From NCBI RefSeq assembly GCF_045310695.1, contig NZ_JBJIAA010000023.1, positions 17,901-81,900 of the forward strand: a stretch of 64,000 nucleotides of DNA, in the 5' to 3' direction. The DNA is from Clostridium_S neuense (GTDB lineage Bacteria > Bacillota > Clostridia > Clostridiales > Clostridiaceae). Of this stretch, positions 1-6,639 are shown one piece after another (position 1 is the stretch's first letter; every line of letters starts with the position of its first letter). The position numbers and the translations under genes were made by a program. The notes under the pieces were generated by a model. It did not search any database, was not told the DNA's origin, and was given only the letters and a program-made list of their open reading frames with translations.

Positions 1-1
1 T

Positions 2-1090
2 ATAATATTAGGAATAATCATGGGAATAGCAACCTTGTCAATCAGTCCTTTTTTACCTAAATGGTTGGGTGCTGCCCCAGAAATTCAAAGAAATGCTTCA
101 CTTTACTTTGGCATCATATGCCTTCCCATGCTGTTTCGTGTTGCAACAATAATCTTTGGTGCAGTGCTTCGTTCTACAGGTGATACAAAAACACCTATGA
201 AGGTTAACCTTATTATGAATATAACTAATATTATTTTAAACTTTATTCTAATTTATGGAAATCAAACTATATTCCTTGGAAAATTAAAAATACCTGTCTA
301 TGGAGCAGGCTTAGGTGTAGTTGGTTCTGCTATTGCAGCAGCCATTTCCTACACTATAAGCGGTATTTTAATGTTTTTGGCACTATATAAAAACAAAATA
401 GTATCACCTAAAGGCAAAAAAATAAAATTAAATCTTCCTATAATGAAAAGATGTGTTAACGTTGGTTTTCCAGTAACTATTGAGCGTGTGACAACTTGTT
501 TGGGTCAGGTTGTTTTTTCTTCCTTGGTAACAAGACTTGGAACACTAGCTTTTGCCGCTCATTCCATTGCTTTAACTGCTGAAGAAGCCTTTTATATTCC
601 TGGTTATGGTATGCAGGCTGCTGCTTCAACTCTTGCCGGAAATGCTTTGGGTGAAAAAAATGAAAAGAAGCTTCAGCAAGTATCTGTAACAATGATAGCA
701 ATTGCTGTCGCTGTAATGACTATAACAGGAACTATATTATTTTTATTTCCAGATTTTATGATGTCTATATTCATAAAAGACCCTGTAGTAATTAAGTCTG
801 GTTCTTCTGTGCTCCGCATTGTAGCCATATCTGAGCCTATGTTTGGTGCGTTAATAATACTGGAAGGAATATTTAATGGAGTGGGTGACACTAAAACTCC
901 AGTATTTGTATCCATATTATCCATGTGGGGCGTAAGAATTTTATCGACCTTCTTATGCGTATACAAATTTAAACTTGGTCTAAAAGCAGTATGGCTTTGC
1001 ATGATAGCAGATAACATATTCCGCTTTACTCTTCTTTTTATACGCTTTTTAAGTGGAGCCTGGAAAAGAAATAAACTGCTGCGTAAATAG
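2..1090 (+). CDS. MATE family multidrug efflux transporter (5' partial)
   Basis: Integral membrane exporter of the MATE family, which moves drugs or metabolites out of the cell using a Na+ or H+ gradient. The reading frame is open to the left edge (codons from base 2), and about 360 residues are present against a usual 440-460, so the N-terminal membrane helices lie outside the window. The visible part has repeated hydrophobic segments and the paired family motif LRSTGDTKTP near the start and NGVGDTKTP near residue 295, as expected for the two homologous halves. It converges with the UvrC-like gene 21 bases downstream; a short hairpin sits between them. The substrate cannot be told from sequence. 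Confidence 0.9.
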   Translation: MILGIIMGIATLSISPFLPKWLGAAPEIQRNASLYFGIICLPMLFRVATIIFGAVLRSTGDTKTPMKVNLIMNITNIILNFILIYGNQTIFLGKLKIPVYGAGLGVVGSAIAAAISYTISGILMFLALYKNKIVSPKGKKIKLNLPIMKRCVNVGFPVTIERVTTCLGQVVFSSLVTRLGTLAFAAHSIALTAEEAFYIPGYGMQAAASTLAGNALGEKNEKKLQQVSVTMIAIAVAVMTITGTILFLFPDFMMSIFIKDPVVIKSGSSVLRIVAISEPMFGALIILEGIFNGVGDTKTPVFVSILSMWGVRILSTFLCVYKFKLGLKAVWLCMIADNIFRFTLLFIRFLSGAWKRNKLLRK

Positions 1091-1114
1091 TAAGCTAAAG
1101 CCTTACAGTTTTTA
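1090..1114 (+). terminator. Weak terminator after the MATE gene
   Basis: GTAAG and CTTAC form a 5-bp stem directly after the stop codon and are followed by AGTTTTT. The stem is short, so this is tentative. Confidence 0.35.
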
Positions 1115-2203
1115 AAGAACGTGCTTTTCATAAACTTTTTTTGCAACAAACTCATCGACAGCTCTATCAAGGCTTGAGCTGTCCATTTGATCAATCCATT
1201 CCTCTTTAATAACCATATACTCACACGCATCTTTCTTGCTCTTTAGGTAATTGTATATTATGTGAGCTTCATCAATTTCATCCCTGCCGATACTAATTGA
1301 ATTTTTTAAGGCACCAAAAAAATTAGTTTTTATGTTATTTTTTATTTCATCAGTCTTTAAACTATTAAGCTTATATTTCTCACTAAAAATCAATTTATTA
1401 TATTTTGTTAAAAAGAACTTAATTTCTTTATTATTTAAAAACTCTACCAGAGCAATATTTTTATTGGCTTCTATAAAGCTAATAATTTTTGTTGTGTTTA
1501 TCAAATGCTTTACTGACTTTATATAATCCCTGTATTTAGCCGCACCTTCAAAATCAAAGCTTTCAGCAGCAATATTCATTTTCTGTTCCATTTCTTCAAG
1601 AATAGTCAAATCAGTTCCATTAAGTAATTTTGTAATTTTCTCAACTAAAGCGATATAACACTCGTGAGAAAGCTTACCTGTACACATTCCAATACACAAA
1701 TTCATAGAATATTTTAAACATCCTAAAGCCTTTCTTGAACTATTAGTACACAAAATTTTACTGTGTTCTTTTATGCCATATAGTGCTTTTTCTACAGTAT
1801 TTTTATTAGTATAAGGTCCAAAGTAAAGTTTTTCATTAGAAGCATCCGGCTCATTACAGACTTCAATGCTTGGATATTTCTCATCCATATTTATTTTTAT
1901 ATAGCAATAGCCTTTTGGACTTTTCATTTGCCTATTATATATTGGCTTAATTTCTTTGATTAATTTGCATTCAAGAAGCAATGCTTCAAATTCTGTATCT
2001 GTTAAAATGTAATCAAAATCCTTAAGATTTTTCACTAATTTTATTACCTTCGAAGAATGTGCTTTTGAATTCACAAAATAAGATCCAACTCTGCTTCTTA
2101 AATTTTTAGATTTTCCTACATAAATAATAGTATCTAATGAATCTTTCATAAGATATACCCCAGGTGAAAAAGGCAGTTTTTTTACTTTTTCTTTTATCTC
2201 CAA
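1112..2203 (-). CDS. Short UvrC/Cho-like GIY-YIG nuclease
   Basis: DNA-repair type endonuclease. The N-terminal GIY-YIG domain is clear (PGVYLMKD, IIYVGKSKNLRSRV, residues 14-40), followed by the UvrC linker region with YFGPYTN and Cys residues, and a UVR-type segment near residues 205-230 (FEGAAKYRDYI). The protein is 363 residues while UvrC is about 600; the C-terminal RNase H-like nuclease and the helix-hairpin-helix pair are absent. It is therefore a Cho-like or UvrC-N-terminal paralogue able at most to make the 3' incision (inference). The start is TTG, with AGGAGGGG seven bases upstream. A normal full-length uvrC is presumably elsewhere. Confidence 0.85.
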   Translation of the reverse strand: MEIKEKVKKLPFSPGVYLMKDSLDTIIYVGKSKNLRSRVGSYFVNSKAHSSKVIKLVKNLKDFDYILTDTEFEALLLECKLIKEIKPIYNRQMKSPKGYCYIKINMDEKYPSIEVCNEPDASNEKLYFGPYTNKNTVEKALYGIKEHSKILCTNSSRKALGCLKYSMNLCIGMCTGKLSHECYIALVEKITKLLNGTDLTILEEMEQKMNIAAESFDFEGAAKYRDYIKSVKHLINTTKIISFIEANKNIALVEFLNNKEIKFFLTKYNKLIFSEKYKLNSLKTDEIKNNIKTNFFGALKNSISIGRDEIDEAHIIYNYLKSKKDACEYMVIKEEWIDQMDSSSLDRAVDEFVAKKVYEKHVL

Positions 2204-2232
2204 ATTGGCCCCTCCTAAAGGTAAATGGCATA

Positions 2233-2338
2233 GATAAACCGCTTCAACTATTGAAATTTATTTGTACCATAATGTCCAGAAGATGGCATTTTCGTACAAA
2301 TAAATTTCAAGTTTCATGGTGGTTTATCGTTAATTACA
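2233..2338. repeat. Palindromic repeat, GATAAACC ends (type III)
   Basis: About 106-bp imperfect palindrome with GATAAACC at the left and GGTTTATC at the right. The inner arms share TACAAATAAATTTCAA and its complement around a short loop. It has the same design as the copy at 13715-13810 and lies in the promoter-side gap of the UvrC-like gene. Confidence 0.8.
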
Positions 2339-2413
2339 TTTTATTATAGGAATTCACCTTTCACAAGCAAATTATCACAATTTGAAGTATAGAATAACTG
2401 GTAATTCAAAATA

Positions 2414-2442
2414 CTGACAGAAGCATAGCATTGAGTTATAAT
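2414..2442 (+). promoter_or_regulatory. Sigma-A-type promoter for the chimeric gene
   Basis: CTGACA (2414-2419), a 17-base spacer and TATAAT (2437-2442), 55 bases before the start at 2497. Confidence 0.55.
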
Positions 2443-2496
2443 AAGTTCAACTAGAAGTCGTAATATGCTCATAATTATTTTAAGATTTGATTAGCC

Positions 2497-3060
2497 ATGA
2501 ATTATATAATATATGATTTGGAATTTAATAAAAAATGCTTAGATTCTACTGAAGCTGAATGCAACAATGCTTCAAGCTTGTCCTTTGAAATCATTCAAAT
2601 TGGAGCATTAAAGCTTAATGAAAACTTTCAAACAGTTTCTAAATTTAATGCTCTCATTAAGCCTACTGTTTATCCTAGCATTCATCCTTATATAGAAAAC
2701 TTAACTAAAATAACTAAGGAAAACAATATCCGTGAATGCGTTAATACTGGCAAACTTAGCGAAGATTTTCATACCCTATCACAGCCAGAAGATTTATATG
2801 ACTATGTAAGACTTGAAGATATTAATAAGTTGAAGGATGAAGTAAACTTAAAAAGAATAAAAATAATTGCAGCAGATGGTCCAGCTGATTACATGAGACC
2901 TACTTTGAATGCTATGGACGAAGAAACCTTTAAGCTTTTCCTTAAATATCATTTGTCTACGTGTGAAAGACCAGAGCTTCTTGGTGCAAGTGCTCATACT
3001 GTGGATATTTTGAAAAAGAGTAGAGTGGATGTGGATTTACCTTTCGTTTCTCTCAGGTAA
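2497..3060 (+). pseudogene. Chimeric gene: exonuclease N-terminus fused to methyltransferase C-terminus
   Basis: Residues 1-75 look like the start of a DEDDh 3'-5' exonuclease (YDLEFN for the Exo I Asp-x-Glu, EIIQIGA, LTKITKE). Residues 76 onward change abruptly to the C-terminal third of a SAM-dependent methyltransferase and closely match the C-terminus of the intact gene at 8357-9169 (shared DLYDYVR, AADGPADYMRP, CERPELLGASAHTVDIL). The junction falls on a short stretch common to both parents (KENNIR). The last 13 residues and the stop come from the repeat element that begins at about 3017. The exonuclease has lost later catalytic motifs and the methyltransferase has lost its SAM-binding half, so neither activity is expected. 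A good promoter but only a weak ribosome site precede it. It probably arose by deletion between neighbouring genes. Confidence 0.8.
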
Positions 3061-3267
3061 ATCTTAGAACTTAATTGGTTCAGCTACGCTGAACACTATT
3101 TTTATGCCATGCGCAAGCATTAAGTTTAAGATTTTTTGCAGCGACAGCAGAGAAAAATCATCCTTCACTCTACTCTCTGCTCTCTACTCTCTACTCTTCT
3201 TGAAATTCTAGTTTATAGGGATAAATTTAGTATTAGTAATTTAAAGCTTCCAGCTTGTTTATCTATA
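3017..3267. repeat. Heptamer-armed palindromic element (type I end)
   Basis: Contains the core hairpin GATTTACCT...AGGTAAATC, the central CAGCTACGCTGAA hairpin, and the second hairpin ending GAGAAAAATC. The right arm is a 7-base repeat of TACTCTC-like units, and the outer end finishes in GTTTATCTATA. The left outer end is missing; the element starts inside the chimeric gene and supplies its C-terminus. Confidence 0.8.
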
Positions 3268-3282
3268 AGGAGGTGAATCTGT

Positions 3283-3351
3283 ATGAAAAGATCATCGAAA
3301 TGTATTGTGAAAGAAAGCTCCGTGCAAAGACTGCATGAAAATAAACGATAG
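3283..3351 (+). CDS. Possible leader peptide upstream of cat (22 aa)
   Basis: A 22-codon frame (MKRSSKCIVK...) has an almost perfect ribosome site (AAGGAGGTGAA) eight bases upstream, better than that of the cat gene 80 bases further on. Inside and after it are two overlapping stems: AGCTCCG (3316-3322) with CGGAGCT (3359-3365), and GCAAAGAC (3324-3331) with GTCTTTGC (3385-3392). These cannot form together except as a pseudoknot. Inducible Gram-positive cat genes are often controlled by a translated leader and alternative stems, so this fits an attenuator, but neither stem visibly covers the cat ribosome site. Confidence 0.45.
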   Translation: MKRSSKCIVKESSVQRLHENKR

Positions 3352-3432
3352 ATTTGTTCGGAGCTAGTTTGAACTAATTGTGTGGTCTTTGCTTTATATT
3401 TACAAATTAAATGTAGATTGGAGCATGAACAT

Positions 3433-4104
3433 ATGAATATAAATTTTAATAATATTGACATGAAAACATGGTCAAGAGCAGAAACATATAAATATTTTAC
3501 AGAAACAGTATCAACCGTTATTTATTCTATTAATGTAACAATAGACATCACAATTCTTAGAAATGCATTAAAAATAAAGGGATTAAAATTCTTTCCTACA
3601 TATTTATACCTGATAACTAAGGTTATGGGAAAACATCATGAATTCCTTATGGCAATTCATGATAATACCTTAGGCTATTTTGATTATAGAACTCCCTTTT
3701 ACCCTGTGTTTCACGAAGATGATAAAACAATAACATTTATTTGGACAGAATATAATAATGATTTTGATATTTTTTATAAAAATTATACTTCAGATATAAA
3801 ACAATATGGAAAAGTTCACGGTACTATGCTGCCAAAAGGAGCACCTCCTGCTAATAACTATATTATATCTTGTGTTCCGTGGTTTTCTTTTAACAGTATA
3901 TCCATGCAACTACAAAATGCAAGAAATTATTACGCACCCATTTTCGAATCCGGTAAATTCACTGAAATAAATGGCATAATTACAATGCCTTTATCCATTA
4001 CAGTTAATCATGCAGCAATAGACGGTTACCATATAAAGCTGTTTTTAGATGATTTGCAATGGGAAGTAAATCATCCTGAAAAGTGGATTAAGAATGTAAA
4101 ATAG
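3433..4104 (+). CDS. Chloramphenicol acetyltransferase (CatA type)
   Basis: Cytoplasmic trimeric enzyme that moves acetyl from acetyl-CoA to the 3-hydroxyl of chloramphenicol. The 223-residue length fits the type A family (about 215-220). The active-site block VNHAAIDGYH (His193 catalytic, Asp197 structural) corresponds to the family HHxxxDGxH signature, with Asn in place of the first His. Also visible are the N-terminal FTETVSTVIYSINVTIDIT strand and the FFPTYLYLITK segment. The start at 3433 was chosen because it gives the family N-terminus and has GGAG upstream; an upstream in-frame start would add a poorly matching extension. A leader peptide candidate precedes it. It may act on other acyl acceptors. 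Confidence 0.88.
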   Translation: MNINFNNIDMKTWSRAETYKYFTETVSTVIYSINVTIDITILRNALKIKGLKFFPTYLYLITKVMGKHHEFLMAIHDNTLGYFDYRTPFYPVFHEDDKTITFIWTEYNNDFDIFYKNYTSDIKQYGKVHGTMLPKGAPPANNYIISCVPWFSFNSISMQLQNARNYYAPIFESGKFTEINGIITMPLSITVNHAAIDGYHIKLFLDDLQWEVNHPEKWIKNVK

Positions 4105-4132
4105 TAAATTGGATAAAAGAAACTTAAATGTG

Positions 4133-4240
4133 ATAGACGTATAGGAAAAACCTCACTTCCAATAGATAAGGAGAACCTTACCACAAATAAGTTTTAAGGC
4201 TTGAAATAGCTTGCCTAAGGTTATCTTTATAAGTAAAAAC
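4133..4240. repeat. Short intergenic repeat, copy 1
   Basis: Shares GGAAAAACCTCACTT, then AATAG and GGAGAAC at matching spacing, and a later GCCTAA.GGT motif, with 5186-5305. Both copies lie upstream of small plus-strand genes (MazG-like and TruA-like). Function unknown. Confidence 0.45.
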
Positions 4241-4364
4241 GCCATAGCATAGTTAATAGTGCATTTACAAAATATGTTATAATAAGAGTTGGAATAAATT
4301 TGATTAGTTTATTTATAATATTTGAAGATTGAGTAATATAAATAGTAATCTGTAGAGGAACTAT

Positions 4365-4634
4365 ATGTCATTAAATGAATATAAAAATGAAGTTAGAGAA
4401 TTTTTAATTAAAATGGGTTCATTAAATGGGGATAATCATCAGAAAATAACTTGGTTAAATGAGGAATTTGAATTGTTAAAAAAGGCTGTAAATGCAGCAG
4501 AAAGAGATAAGATTGAACATCAACTATATGATATGTTATATTTGCTATTTGAAATGGCTGCAGATAATAATTTTGACTTAGATAAGGAATGGCGAAAAGG
4601 AAGCAAAAGAAAGCAAGAAAAGTATTTGAAATAA
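4365..4634 (+). CDS. MazG-like nucleotide pyrophosphohydrolase family protein
   Basis: Small (89 aa) all-helical protein of the MazG/all-alpha NTP pyrophosphatase type. It has the EEFELLKKA helix, then HQLYDMLYLLFEMAADNNFDL and a basic tail GSKRKQEKYLK, which is the usual ending of this family. The metal-binding E..E and D positions are present but the first motif is short, so activity is uncertain. The ATG is preceded by GAGGAAC, and an extended -10 (TGTTATAAT, ending 4282) lies about 80 bases upstream. Likely role is cleaning non-canonical nucleotides (family inference). Confidence 0.65.
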   Translation: MSLNEYKNEVREFLIKMGSLNGDNHQKITWLNEEFELLKKAVNAAERDKIEHQLYDMLYLLFEMAADNNFDLDKEWRKGSKRKQEKYLK

Positions 4635-4707
4635 AAAATAAATTCTAATTTATAGTTGAGGTAATTTGAAATATTCTTTTAATGTATAGTAAAAGCAACC
4701 TTGGTGT

Positions 4708-4745
4708 TACTTTTCGTTTCTTTCAGGTAAATCTTAGAGCTTATT
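4708..4745. repeat. Fragment of the heptamer-armed element
   Basis: CTTTCAGGTAAATCTTAGAGC matches one hairpin arm of the full elements at 3017 and 23525; the rest is missing. Confidence 0.55.
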
Positions 4746-4844
4746 AGTGGTAACAGTTGATAAAACTTCGAATAAAAAAGTTATCTTTGGAATTTAATAT
4801 TTTATATGTTTATTTTTTATAAAAATTTGGTATAATATAAATAA

Positions 4845-4883
4845 GAATGAAAAAATAAAAATAGGGTGCTACCAACACCCTAT
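4845..4883 (-). terminator. Terminator of the toxin mRNA
   Basis: On the minus strand, stem ATAGGGTG/CACCCTAT is followed by TTTTATTTTTT. Confidence 0.65.
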
Positions 4884-4938
4884 AGTATACAATTCTAGTT
4901 GCAGAGGCAACTGGCATCACTATAATTTAATATGATTA

Positions 4939-4984
4939 AAAAATAGTAGCATCCAATTGCGAGTGGGGGCTACTATTTTTTTGA
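4939..4984 (+). terminator. Terminator of the antitoxin RNA
   Basis: A 12-bp stem (AAAAATAGTAGC with GCTACTATTTTT) is followed by T residues. It overlaps the last codons of the toxin. Confidence 0.75.
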
Positions 4985-5074
4985 CATTTTATCAATAAGT
5001 AACACTATAAATGTTAGTAGTGTTAATAAAAATAATCCTGCCTGAAATAGTAACATCAAAGTATCGTTACTCAT
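4973..5074 (-). CDS. Type I toxin, holin-like hydrophobic peptide (Hol_Tox family)
   Basis: A 33-residue peptide, MSNDTLMLLFQAGLFLLTLL..., with one membrane helix, the family block LLTFIVLLIDK and a Lys-rich tail. Such peptides insert into the membrane and are toxic when over-produced. The ribosome site GGGAGGTG is strong but buried: GTATCAC (5077-5083) pairs with GTGATAC (5103-5109), and TCCCTT pairs with AAGGGA inside it. This is the usual toxin-mRNA arrangement that blocks translation of the full-length message. An extended -10 (TGGTATAAT, complement of 5147-5155) gives a leader of about 65 bases. Together with the antisense RNA at 4843-4985 this forms a complete module. Confidence 0.8.
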   Translation of the reverse strand: MSNDTLMLLFQAGLFLLTLLTFIVLLIDKMSKK

Positions 5075-5076
5075 AT

Positions 5077-5109
5077 GTATCACCTCCCTTCAAAAGGGAT
5101 GAGTGATAC
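5077..5109 (-). promoter_or_regulatory. Stem-loop sequestering the toxin ribosome site
   Basis: GTATCAC/GTGATAC outer stem and TCCCTT/AAGGGA inner stem with a 3-base loop include the whole Shine-Dalgarno sequence just before the toxin ATG. Confidence 0.75.
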
Positions 5110-5185
5110 CAGTAGCCCACATTTAACTATAAAATTGTACTTTAGAATTATACCATAATTATGTAAAAATAAATATAAGAATAAA

Positions 5186-5305
5186 ATGGAAAAACCTCAC
5201 TTGGAATAGTTATGGAGAACTGTATCATAAATGATGCGGTTTTCTGTAAAAATAGATTTAACCAAAGGTTTAAATAGGAAAAGTATCTGCCTAAAGGTAT
5301 AATTA
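5186..5305. repeat. Short intergenic repeat, copy 2
   Basis: Partner of 4133-4240 (shared GGAAAAACCTCACTT and following short blocks), upstream of the TruA-like gene. Confidence 0.45.
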
Positions 5306-5391
5306 ATTCTATTATGAGATACTTTATCTATATTAACCTATTTATATATGATAAAATGTATTGATTGGTATTTATGAAAAGGAGGACTCAA

Positions 5392-6138
5392 ATGCAAAAT
5401 TATAAGATGATGATAGCCTATGATGGCAGAAAATATATTGGGTTTAATAAAACCAAAGGTAACCTAGAAAAGAGTATTCAAGGTAAATTAGAATTGATAT
5501 TATCAAAACTCTATGAAAAAGAGGTAGAGGTTATTGGTGCGGTTAATACTGATGCCGGGGTACATGCTAAAGGACAAATTGTTAATTTTATAGCACCAGA
5601 TAATAGGCTAAACGAAAAAGAACTTTTTGATTATTTCGAAAAATATTTAACTGATGATATCATTGTATTATCAGTAGAACCTGTTGATGAAAGATTTCAT
5701 AGTAGATATTTAATGAAAAGTGCAACTTACGAATATCGTTTATGGAAAAAAGATGCTCCTAACCGTCCTTTGTTTGAAAGACGATATGTTAACTTAATGA
5801 ATCAAACAATAAATGTAGCTAAAATTAAAGAAGCTGCAAAAGAGCTTTTAGGTGAACATGATTTCTTAGCTTTTACTACTAATAAGAAAACAAGGAAATC
5901 AATTAAAAAAATACTTTCTCTTGATGTAAGGGAAACTAGCCATGAGATCATTATTACTATGAAAGCAAATGGATTTTTATTAAATATGGAAAGAGTAATA
6001 GTAGGTACATTAATTCAAGTAGGACTTGGTCAATTACCTATGGATATAATCCAGAAAGCTTTTAAGTCTAAGGATATGAAAGATGTAGGTCATAAAGCTA
6101 GTGCAGATGCACTTTGTTTATTAAGTATTGAATACTAA
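5392..6138 (+). CDS. TruA-family tRNA pseudouridine synthase paralogue
   Basis: TruA converts uridines 38-40 of tRNA anticodon arms to pseudouridine. The 248-residue protein has the family layout: YDGRKYIGF near the start, the catalytic loop NTDAGVHA with Asp54, FHSRY, ATYEYRLW, and a C-terminal NGFLLNMERVIVGTLIQVGLG block. In typical TruA the loop reads RTDxGVHA; here the Arg is Asn (residue 52), and the usual GWQ-x-Q near residue 18 is FNKTKG. It is thus a divergent second copy whose target may differ (inference). The start was set at 5392, where AAAGGAGG has correct spacing; an upstream in-frame ATG-containing extension is poor. Its stop abuts the GCGAAGTAA element. Confidence 0.85.
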   Translation: MQNYKMMIAYDGRKYIGFNKTKGNLEKSIQGKLELILSKLYEKEVEVIGAVNTDAGVHAKGQIVNFIAPDNRLNEKELFDYFEKYLTDDIIVLSVEPVDERFHSRYLMKSATYEYRLWKKDAPNRPLFERRYVNLMNQTINVAKIKEAAKELLGEHDFLAFTTNKKTRKSIKKILSLDVRETSHEIIITMKANGFLLNMERVIVGTLIQVGLGQLPMDIIQKAFKSKDMKDVGHKASADALCLLSIEY

Positions 6139-6490
6139 ATGCGAAGTAACAATGCTTCGTCTCGTTAAAAAAGTCCTATAAATCTAATTGATGATTCTAA
6201 GCAAGTGCCTGCTTGAGGTATAGAAGGATAACGATCATATACGGGGTTTGGGATGTGTAATCCCATTATCCTTCTTTAACTTGTATTAGCCATCTATATA
6301 TTAGCCCAAACCCTGTGCATGTTTACTCGCTTAAAAAATGCTCAGACAATTGAAATATCTAAGTATTTTACAATTTTTCAGTCAAGATTTATTAGAATTT
6401 TTTTAAACTGCTCCTTCAGCATTGTTACTTCGCTCCCACGGTAGTGCAGGAAAAAAATTCCTCCGTACCTACGGAATTTTAGGCATAAAT
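6139..6490. repeat. GCGAAGTAA-ended element, copy 1 (inverted, enlarged)
   Basis: Begins with GCGAAGTAACAATGC just after the TruA-like stop. The inverted copy GCATTGTTACTTCGC is at 6419-6433, followed by the CCGTAC/GTACGG-type hairpin seen in the copies at 15957 and 44287. The central hairpin of the other copies is replaced here by a different structured insert (6200-6330). The stretch 6490-6639 carries only AT-rich sequence with a weak GAAGTAACAG echo near 6610. Confidence 0.7.
6200..6330 (+). ncRNA. Possible pseudoknotted RNA within the repeat element
   Basis: Stem A is GAAGGATAA (6223-6231) with TTATCCTTC (6266-6274). Stem B is GGGGTTTGGG (6243-6252) with CCCAAACCCT (6305-6314); its 5' half lies in the loop of stem A, so both together make an H-type pseudoknot. 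A small AAGCA/TGCTT hairpin precedes it. No promoter or known RNA family is recognised, so this is a structural prediction by eye only. Confidence 0.35.
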
Positions 6491-6639
6491 CTTTGTAATC
6501 AATTAAATTGTTATACAATATATTGCTCTTAATTTCTATTGATTAATTATGGTTACAGAGAATTTTTCGTAGAGAAACGGAAATTTTTTTCCTTCTATTT
6601 CCAGTTTAGTGAAGTAACAGTCCAATCTTATACAACGAA

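Larger units (their letters stand above)
4843..4985 (+). ncRNA. Antisense antitoxin RNA of a type I toxin-antitoxin module (predicted)
   Basis: An extended -10 (TGGTATAAT, 4828-4836) would start an RNA near 4843. It would fold into two hairpins (ATAGGGTG/CACCCTAT at 4861-4883; AGTTGC/GCAACT at 4897-4912) and end at a strong terminator (stem 4939-4950 with 4969-4980, then Ts). It is antisense to the 3' part of the toxin mRNA from the opposite strand, as in TxpA/RatA and the clostridial Hol_Tox systems. The reverse reading of the 4861-4883 hairpin is followed by a U-rich run and would terminate the toxin mRNA, so the two RNAs would overlap by about 140 bases. Confidence 0.6.

Noticed and set aside
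673..1230. Minus-strand frame of 185 codons opposite the MATE gene
   Set aside because: It is antisense to a clear transporter and has no ribosome site or recognisable protein features.
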